This document shows, in pieces, positions 58,258-64,000 of a stretch of 64,000 bases of DNA. Every line of letters starts with the position of its first letter. Positions within the stretch are counted from its first letter, which is position 1. This DNA comes from Streptomyces griseochromogenes. GTDB lineage: Bacteria > Actinomycetota > Actinomycetes > Streptomycetales > Streptomycetaceae. The DNA lies in assembly GCF_001542625.1 (NCBI RefSeq), contig NZ_CP016279.1:9920001-9984000 (forward strand). Reading direction: 5' to 3'. The notes beneath the pieces were generated by a model, which ran no database searches, was not told the origin of the DNA, and worked only from the letters and a program-made list of their open reading frames with translations. The translations under genes and the position numbers were made by a program.

Positions 58258-59562
58258 CTACACCGCCGGAATCACCGCCGACACCCGGAATCCCCCCGCA
58301 TCCGTCGGCCCCGACACAAACACACCGCCCAGCGCCACGACCCGCTCACGCATCCCCAGCAGGCCATTGCCGCCCGACGGCAACCGCGCCGCCGAGGCCG
58401 ACGCCGGCTCCGGCGGCGGCTCGTTCTCCACCTGCATCGCGATCTCCGCCCCCCGATGGGCCAGCCGCACATACGTCTTCGCGCCCGCCGCATGCTTGTG
58501 GACGTTCGTCAACGCCTCCTGCACCACCCGGTACGCCGTCTGCTCCACCTCCGCCGCATACGGACGCACCTCCCCCTCCACCGACAGATCCACCGCCATC
58601 CCCGCCTCGGCCGACTGCCCCACCAACTCCTCCAGCTCCGACAAGCAGGGACCCTCGGCCTCGTCAGCCGCCCTCGACGCGGCGTCCGCGGCAGCCACCC
58701 CCACCGCCGCCAACGGCTCCGACGCCGCACGCCGCCCCACGTCCTCACCCGCCCGCAGCACCCCGAGCATCTCCCGCAGCTCCGTCAACGCCTGACGCCC
58801 CATGTCCCCCACCAGCGCCGCGTTCCTCACCGCCTTCTCGGGATCCTTACGGGCAACCGCCTGCAACGCCGCCGCGTGCACCACCATCAGACTCACCCGA
58901 TGCGCGACCACGTCATGCATCTCACGAGCGATCCGCGTCCGCTCCTCGTTCCGCGCCCACTCGGCCCGCTCCTCCGCGCGCTCGGCCAGCAACTGAAGCT
59001 CCCGCTCCAGACTGTCCGCCCGCTCCCGCAGACTCTCCATCAGCCGGCGCCGCGCCCCCACGTACAACCCGAGCAGCAACGGCGGCGCCGTCAGACCCAA
59101 CGACGTCGTGATCGAAGCGAACGGAACGAACCAGTCACCGAGCGTCAGATCACCCCGCGCCATGTCCTGCCGCACCCGCACGAGCGTCACGATCATCGTG
59201 CCCAGCAACGACATGCCCGCCAGCGCCACGATGATCCGGCGCGGCAGTTCACACGTGGCCAGCGTGTACAGGCCGACGATGCCCATCAGGAAGCCCATCT
59301 GGGCCGGCGTGATCGCGATCGCGACCAGCACGACCGCGATCGGCCACTTCCTGCGCACCAGCAGCACCGAACCGGCGATCAGCCCGAACACGATCCCGAC
59401 CGACACGGGGATCCCCGCATCCCGGGCGAACGGAATCCCCTCCGCGCCGCACTCCACGGCGGACACCAGCGCGAGACTCCCGTCGAGCACCGCACTGCGC
59501 CACCTGGCCCACCACCACGGGCCGGTCAGGCCCATGGTGCGCTCTTCCCCCGTTGTGGTCAT
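58258..59562 (-). CDS. sensor histidine kinase (NarL/DesK-type, orphan)
   Basis: This encodes 434 residues from ATG 59562 with TGGAGG upstream. About five or six membrane segments span residues 28-168, then a coiled coil (RADSLERELQLLAERAEERA). The HisKA_3 phosphoacceptor His216 lies in REMHDVVAHRVSLM. The ATPase domain has NVHKHA and GGNGLLGMRERV. These kinases normally sit next to a LuxR-type response regulator gene, but none is within reach here: one neighbour is a SUKH gene, the other the TTA gene. The signal is unknown. Confidence 0.92.
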   Translation of the reverse strand: MTTTGEERTMGLTGPWWWARWRSAVLDGSLALVSAVECGAEGIPFARDAGIPVSVGIVFGLIAGSVLLVRRKWPIAVVLVAIAITPAQMGFLMGIVGLYTLATCELPRRIIVALAGMSLLGTMIVTLVRVRQDMARGDLTLGDWFVPFASITTSLGLTAPPLLLGLYVGARRRLMESLRERADSLERELQLLAERAEERAEWARNEERTRIAREMHDVVAHRVSLMVVHAAALQAVARKDPEKAVRNAALVGDMGRQALTELREMLGVLRAGEDVGRRAASEPLAAVGVAAADAASRAADEAEGPCLSELEELVGQSAEAGMAVDLSVEGEVRPYAAEVEQTAYRVVQEALTNVHKHAAGAKTYVRLAHRGAEIAMQVENEPPPEPASASAARLPSGGNGLLGMRERVVALGGVFVSGPTDAGGFRVSAVIPAV

Positions 59563-59728
59563 GCCTCCAGCGTACGGGCGCCGGAGGCGCCTTTTCCGGT
59601 GACTTTCCCCTACTGGCCTGGACCACACACCGTAATCGAATGACCTCGAAACCCGCCGGTATCCCTCGAACTGCTGAACCACACCCGTTCGACACCGGAA
59701 CATCACATTCCGCCCGGACGGTATGCGT

Positions 59729-60598
59729 ATGACACATGCACCCGGCAAGGACGGCAAGTACGGGAACTTCGAGGGGTTGCGGGAGCGAGCGGTGGCGTTA
59801 CGACGGGAGGGCTACAGCCTCCGGCAGATCCGGGACGAGCTGAAGATCTTCAACAACGACATCCTCAACCAGCTGGTGAAGGGGGAGCCGCCACCGGAGT
59901 GGACGAAGCGGCCGAACGCGAAGGACGAGCTGCGGGAGAGGGCGCGGGAGCTGCGGCTGCAGGGGTGGACGTACGACCAGATCCAGGCGGCGTTGGGCTG
60001 CTCCAGGAGTTCGGTGTCGTTATGGGTACGGGACCTGCCCAAGCCCGAACCTCGGTACACGCCAGAAGAGCAGCGGGCACTCATGCAAGAGGGGCTGGCA
60101 AAACGCCGTTCCGCAGAGCACGAGAGGCGCAAGAAGTCCAAGGTCACAGCTCTCCAGGACGTCGGAGAACTGACGGACCGCGAACTCTTCATGGCAGGCG
60201 TCGCGCTCTACTGGGCAGAAGGCTCGAAGAGCAAGCCCTATGACCGACGCGAGCGAGCGGTCTTCGTCAACAGCGACCCCGGCGTGATCCAGACCTACCT
60301 CGCCTGGCTGGACCTGCTCGATGTGGACCGAGAGCGCCTGGCCTTTCGCGTACTCATCCACGAGTCAGCGGACGTCGAGGCAGCCCACCTCTACTGGGCG
60401 GCTGTCGCCGACGTGGACGCGTCAGTCTTCGCCAAGCCGACCCTGAAGAAGCACAACCCCAAAACGGTCCGCAAGAACACCGGCGACGACTACCACGGTT
60501 GTCTGGTCATCAGCGTGTCCAGGAGTGCCCACTTGTACAACCGCATCGAGGGCTGGTGGAGCGGAATCGTGGCCCAAGCGCAGGCACGTCTCGGGTAA
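59729..60598 (+). CDS. HTH protein with LAGLIDADG-like C-terminal domain; contains two TTA codons
   Basis: This encodes 289 residues from ATG 59729; ATG 59723 is an alternative. Two helix-turn-helix-like units occur in tandem (REGYSLRQIRDELKIFNNDI and LQGWTYDQIQAALGCSRSSV). From about residue 150, AGVALYWAEGSK and FVNSDPGVIQTYLAWLDLL resemble LAGLIDADG-type endonuclease cores, but I hold this loosely. Leu codons 24 (59798-59800) and 98 (60020-60022) are TTA, so translation should need the bldA tRNA. Codon use is also less GC-rich than its neighbours. It lies 14 bases before tRNA-Gln. Confidence 0.8.
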   Translation: MTHAPGKDGKYGNFEGLRERAVALRREGYSLRQIRDELKIFNNDILNQLVKGEPPPEWTKRPNAKDELRERARELRLQGWTYDQIQAALGCSRSSVSLWVRDLPKPEPRYTPEEQRALMQEGLAKRRSAEHERRKKSKVTALQDVGELTDRELFMAGVALYWAEGSKSKPYDRRERAVFVNSDPGVIQTYLAWLDLLDVDRERLAFRVLIHESADVEAAHLYWAAVADVDASVFAKPTLKKHNPKTVRKNTGDDYHGCLVISVSRSAHLYNRIEGWWSGIVAQAQARLG

Positions 60599-60612
60599 GG
60601 TCTGTGGCGCTG

Positions 60613-60685
60613 TCCCCCGTGGTGTAACTGGCAGCACACTGGTTTTTGGTACCAGCAGGACAAGGTTCGAATCCTTGCGGGGGAG
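60613..60685 (+). tRNA. tRNA-Gln(UUG)
   Basis: The 73-nt cloverleaf has acceptor stem 60613-60619 paired with 60678-60684, and discriminator G at 60685. The anticodon stem CTGGT/ACCAG encloses the loop TTTTGGT, giving anticodon UUG. The T-arm is AAGGTTCGAATCCTT. CCA is not encoded. A GC hairpin terminator follows. Confidence 0.95.
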
Positions 60686-60708
60686 CCTCAGCACACAAGC
60701 CCTTGGTT

Positions 60709-60736
60709 CGGGCCCTGACCACACAGTCAGGGCCCG
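60709..60736 (+). terminator. terminator after tRNA-Gln
   Basis: A perfect 11-bp stem has arms at 60709-60719 and 60726-60736 and a CACACA loop. It lies 23 bases after the tRNA. Confidence 0.88.
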
Positions 60737-60812
60737 CACTCATATCCCCCCAACCCCACCCCGGTATCCTGCGGCTGTAACCCCCTCCCACCCAGAGCCG
60801 AAGGGCAACCCC

Positions 60813-62261
60813 GTGAGCGCCATTCGCCCGGCAGCCGTCGTCGTTCTCGCAGCGGGTGAGGGCACCCGTATGAAGTCGGCCACACCGAAGGTCCTGCACG
60901 AGATCTGCGGCCGTTCCCTGGTCGGTCATGTGCTGGCCGCCGCCCGTGAGTTGGACCCGGCGAACCTGGTCGTCGTCGTGGGCCACGCCCGTGAGCAGGT
61001 CGCCGCGCACCTCACCGAGATCGACTCGACCGTGCGGACGGCCGTGCAGGAGCAGCAGAACGGGACCGGGCACGCCGTACGGATGGGGCTGGAGGAGCTG
61101 GGCGGGGCCGTGGACGGGACCGTGGTCGTCGTCTGCGGGGACACGCCCCTCCTGACCGGTGAGACGCTCGCGCAGCTCGCCGCCACGCATCACGGCGACG
61201 GCAACGCGGTGACCGTCCTGACCGCCGAGGTCCCCGACGCCACCGGTTACGGCCGTATCGTGCGCGATGAGGCGAGCGGTGCGGTGACCGCGATCGTGGA
61301 GCACAAGGACGCCACGAAGGCCCAGCGCGCGATCCGGGAGATCAACAGCGGGGTCTTCGCCTTCGACGGACAGTTGCTGGCGGACGCGCTGAAGAAGGTG
61401 CGGACGGACAACAGTCAGGGTGAGGAGTACCTGACCGATGTGCTCGGGATCCTTCGGGAGGCCGGGCATCGGGTCGGTGCTTCGGTGGCCGGGGACCACC
61501 GGGAGATCGCCGGGATCAACAATCGTGTGCAGCTCGCCGAGGCCCGCCGCATCCTCAACGACCGGCTGCTGACGCGCGCGATGCTGGACGGGGTGACGGT
61601 CGTGGACCCGGCCACCACCTGGGTGGACGTGACCGTCACCTTCGAGCGGGACGCCCTCGTGCATCCGGGGACGCAGCTCATGGGGTCGACGCACATCGGT
61701 GAGGGCGCCGAGGTCGGGCCGAACAGCCGGCTGAAGGACACTCGGGTCGGCGCGGGGGCGCGGGTGGACAGCACGGTGTCGGACGGTGCGCGGATCGGTG
61801 AGCAGGCGTCCGTGGGGCCGTTCGCGTATCTGCGGCCGGGTACGCGTCTCGGGCGCAAGTCCAAGATCGGCACGTACGTGGAGACGAAGAACGCGTCGAT
61901 CGGCGAGGGCACGAAGGTGCCGCATCTGTCGTACGTGGGTGACGCGACGATCGGTGACTTCACGAACATCGGTGCCGCGAGTGTGTTCGTGAACTACGAC
62001 GGTGAGAGCAAGCACCACACGACCGTCGGGTCGCATTGCAAGACGGGTTCGGACAACATGTTTGTGGCTCCTGTCACGGTCGGGGACGGTGCCTACACCG
62101 CCGCGGGATCCGTGATCACGAAGGATGTGCCGCCCGGTTCGCTGGCCGTGGCCCGTGGTCAGCAGCGGAATATCGAGGGCTGGGTGGCCCGGAAGCGTCC
62201 TGGGAGTGCGGCCGCGAAGGCGGCCGAGGCGGCGTCCCGGCAGAGCGAGACCGAGGACTGA
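60813..62261 (+). CDS. glmU: bifunctional GlmU (glucosamine-1-P acetyltransferase / GlcNAc-1-P uridyltransferase)
   Basis: This encodes 482 residues from GTG 60813 with GAAGGGC upstream. The N-terminal uridyltransferase domain has VVLAAGEGTRMKS with the catalytic Arg and Lys, and QNGTGHA and CGDTPLL further on. After about residue 255 it is a left-handed beta-helix of hexapeptide repeats, with GDFTNIGAASVFVNYDGE in the acetyltransferase active site. It makes UDP-GlcNAc for peptidoglycan. The order glmU-prs-rplY is conserved in actinobacteria. Confidence 0.96.
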   Translation: MSAIRPAAVVVLAAGEGTRMKSATPKVLHEICGRSLVGHVLAAARELDPANLVVVVGHAREQVAAHLTEIDSTVRTAVQEQQNGTGHAVRMGLEELGGAVDGTVVVVCGDTPLLTGETLAQLAATHHGDGNAVTVLTAEVPDATGYGRIVRDEASGAVTAIVEHKDATKAQRAIREINSGVFAFDGQLLADALKKVRTDNSQGEEYLTDVLGILREAGHRVGASVAGDHREIAGINNRVQLAEARRILNDRLLTRAMLDGVTVVDPATTWVDVTVTFERDALVHPGTQLMGSTHIGEGAEVGPNSRLKDTRVGAGARVDSTVSDGARIGEQASVGPFAYLRPGTRLGRKSKIGTYVETKNASIGEGTKVPHLSYVGDATIGDFTNIGAASVFVNYDGESKHHTTVGSHCKTGSDNMFVAPVTVGDGAYTAAGSVITKDVPPGSLAVARGQQRNIEGWVARKRPGSAAAKAAEAASRQSETED

Positions 62262-62415
62262 CCTGAAACGGGTGCGCCAAACACGGCGTACCGTGATAAG
62301 TGCACATCCGCACGAGTGCATACCCGCACCCCTACCAGCTGATACGGCCTCTCACGCCCAGACGGGAGGCCGGTCGAGCAGTCGGCTGGCTGAGAACCTC
62401 TGAGGAGACAGTGCT

Positions 62416-63396
62416 GTGACCGGGATCAAGACGACCGGCGAGAAGAAGTTGATGTTCTTCTCCGGCCGCGCCCACCCCGAGCTTGCCGAGGAGGTCGCCC
62501 AGCAGCTGGGTGTCGGGGTTGTCCCGACGAAGGCCTTCGACTTCGCGAACGGCGAGATCTACGTCCGCTACCAGGAGTCGGCGCGTGGTGCGGACTGCTT
62601 CGTGATCCAGAGCCACACGGCTCCGATCAACCAGTGGATCATGGAGCAGCTGATCATGATCGACGCGCTGAAGCGTGCGTCGGCTCGCTCCATCACGGTG
62701 ATTGTGCCGTTCTACGGTTACGCGCGGCAGGACAAGAAGCACCGGGGCCGTGAACCGATCTCGGCGCGTCTGATCGCGGATCTGATGAAGACCGCGGGTG
62801 CGGACCGGATCCTGACCGTGGATCTGCACACGGACCAGATCCAGGGCTTCTTCGACGGCCCGGTGGACCACCTGTTCGCGCTGCCGCTGCTGGCGGACTA
62901 CGTGGGCGAGAAGGTGGACCGGGCGAAGCTGACGGTGGTGTCGCCGGACGCGGGTCGTGTGCGGGTGGCGGACCGGTGGTGCGACCGGCTGGGGGCGCCG
63001 CTGGCGATCGTGCACAAGCGGCGTGACAAGGACGTGGCGAACCAGGTGACCGTCCACGAGGTCGTGGGTGAGGTCAAGGGCCGGGTGTGTGTGCTGGTCG
63101 ACGACATGATCGACACGGGTGGCACGATCTGCGCCGCCGCGGACGCGCTGTTCGCGCACGGGGCGGAGGACGTCATCGTGACGGCGACGCACGGTGTGCT
63201 GTCGGGTCCGGCCGCGGACCGGTTGAAGAACTCGCGGGTGAGTGAGTTCGTGTTCACGAACACGCTGCCGACGCCGGGTGAGCTGGCGGCGGATCTGGAC
63301 AAGATCAAGGTGCTGTCGATCGCTCCGACGATCGCGAGCGCGGTGCGTGAGGTGTTCGAGGACGGGTCGGTGACCAGCCTCTTCGACGAGCAGTGA
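62416..63396 (+). CDS. prs: ribose-phosphate pyrophosphokinase (PRPP synthetase)
   Basis: This encodes 326 residues from GTG 62416 with GAGGAGA upstream. The class I signatures are present: FDFANGEIYVRYQES, VPFYGYARQDKKHRGREP with the flexible catalytic loop, VDLHTDQIQGFFD, and the PRPP-binding loop VLVDDMIDTGGTI. It makes PRPP for nucleotide, His and Trp synthesis in the cytoplasm. It follows glmU with a gap of about 155 bases and precedes rplY. Confidence 0.96.
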   Translation: MTGIKTTGEKKLMFFSGRAHPELAEEVAQQLGVGVVPTKAFDFANGEIYVRYQESARGADCFVIQSHTAPINQWIMEQLIMIDALKRASARSITVIVPFYGYARQDKKHRGREPISARLIADLMKTAGADRILTVDLHTDQIQGFFDGPVDHLFALPLLADYVGEKVDRAKLTVVSPDAGRVRVADRWCDRLGAPLAIVHKRRDKDVANQVTVHEVVGEVKGRVCVLVDDMIDTGGTICAAADALFAHGAEDVIVTATHGVLSGPAADRLKNSRVSEFVFTNTLPTPGELAADLDKIKVLSIAPTIASAVREVFEDGSVTSLFDEQ

Positions 63397-63448
63397 GGTT
63401 TCTGCGCTAGTGCTCGTCACTAGCGCTCACTGAAGATCCTTTTGGGTG

Positions 63449-63497
63449 CGGCCTCCCCTCCGAGTAGACTGCTGCAGTTGCTCGGCGAGGGAGGCCG
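63449..63497 (+). other. inverted repeat in the prs-rplY gap
   Basis: Perfect 9-base arms CGGCCTCCC (63449-63457) and GGGAGGCCG (63489-63497) enclose a 31-base loop with a TAGACT hexamer. It is either a prs terminator or part of the rplY promoter/leader. Confidence 0.5.
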
Positions 63498-63604
63498 TAC
63501 TCGTGTACGCGATTACGGCGGTCCGTTATCGACGCGCTCTTCGTAGCAGGCCGTTCGTGGCCGGGTGACCACGTCCGTACCTAGTTCTACGAGGAGTGAT
63601 CACT

Positions 63605-64000
63605 ATGTCCGAGGTGAAGATCGCCGCCGAGACCCGCAGCGAGTTCGGCAAGGGTGCCGCGCGCCGCATCCGCCGTGACAGCAAGGTTCCGGGTGTTCTG
63701 TACGGCCACGGTTCCGAGCCGCTGCACCTGACGCTGCCGGGCCACGAGCTGCTGCTGGCGCTGCGTACGCCGAACGTCCTGATCTCCCTGGACATCGACG
63801 GCAAGACCAACGAGCTGGCCATCCCGAAGGCCGTGCAGCGCGACCCGCTGAAGGGCTTCCTGGAGCACGTCGACCTGCTGCTGGTCAAGCGCGGCGAGAA
63901 GGTCACGGTCGAGGTTCCGGTGCAGGCCGAGGGTGAGCTGGCCGCGGGTGGCAACCTGCTGGAGCACGTCCTGAACGCGCTGCCGGTCGAGGCCGAGGCC
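63605..64000 (+). CDS. rplY: 50S ribosomal protein L25/general stress protein Ctc (3' partial)
   Basis: 132 codons lie in the window, and the gene runs off the end. ATG 63605 has GAGGAG about 10 bases upstream. The L25 domain shows KGAARRIRRDSKVPGVLYGH and PLKGFLEHVDLLLVKRGEK. The later VPVQAEGELAAGG begins the TL5/Ctc C-terminal domain, so this is the longer Ctc form that binds 5S rRNA. Confidence 0.93.
   Translation, partial: MSEVKIAAETRSEFGKGAARRIRRDSKVPGVLYGHGSEPLHLTLPGHELLLALRTPNVLISLDIDGKTNELAIPKAVQRDPLKGFLEHVDLLLVKRGEKVTVEVPVQAEGELAAGGNLLEHVLNALPVEAEA

Noticed and set aside
59729..60598. TTA-containing gene considered as a transposase or phage integrase beside tRNA-Gln
   Set aside because: I find no DDE, tyrosine or serine recombinase motifs, and no direct repeat of the tRNA 3' end marking an attachment site within the window.

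Overview
This 64 kb window is a chromosomal segment of a Streptomyces. Support for this comes from the very high GC content with strong third-position GC bias and frequent GTG/TTG starts. The gene content also fits: a UUA-reading leucine tRNA (bldA), tandem resuscitation-promoting factors behind a c-di-AMP riboswitch, a DivIC/enolase cluster, mfd, and a glmU-prs-rplY run. From memory, the order matches the core region of Streptomyces coelicolor around SCO3070 to SCO3124. I see no insertion sequence, prophage, CRISPR array or rRNA operon, and the window is cut inside a gene at both ends.

Layout. 1-9.9 kb: the end of a SulP transporter, a small membrane protein, an SDR enzyme divergent from an XRE/MmyB-type regulator, cystathionine beta-synthase, a GDSL esterase, a thiolase and three small unknown genes. 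9.9-19.5 kb: a BAX-inhibitor-type membrane protein, pobA, the bldA tRNA, a two-gene MacB/FtsX-type ABC system, a cyclopropane-fatty-acid-type methyltransferase, and type II NADH dehydrogenase behind Rex-like operators. 19.5-25.6 kb: a DUF501-Ppx/GppA fusion, divIC, eno, and two secreted Rpf-LysM muralytic enzymes. 25.6-34.6 kb: a P450 coupled to a small ORF, mazG, a SurA-like lipoprotein, a DUF1906 secreted protein, a Ser/Thr kinase coupled to a membrane protein, and a solitary HTH-N6 methylase-specificity fusion. 35-40 kb: a lipoprotein, an HNH nuclease and small regulator/enzyme pairs (TetR, MerR) with visible operator-like repeats. 40-51.4 kb: mfd, a second MacB/FtsX-type ABC system, an MFS exporter, and a DUF485-solute symporter pair. 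51.4-58.2 kb: a coiled-coil protein, then a divergent deaminase/SUKH (polymorphic toxin and immunity type) cluster. 58.2-64 kb: an orphan NarL-type histidine kinase, a gene carrying two TTA codons, tRNA-Gln(UUG), glmU, prs and the start of rplY.

How the genes work together. Several genes concern the cell envelope and division: DivIC, two Rpf hydrolases, GlmU for UDP-GlcNAc, and two FtsX-like systems. The bldA tRNA and a double-TTA gene in the same window give a potential developmental control link. The most unusual block is 52.6-58.2 kb: two predicted zinc-dependent nucleic-acid or nucleotide deaminases, one fused to its own SUKH domain, each paired with a separate SUKH-type protein, and no visible secretion signal.

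All calls come from reading the sequence by eye. Residue positions are hand counts, and family assignments rest on motif recognition without searches.
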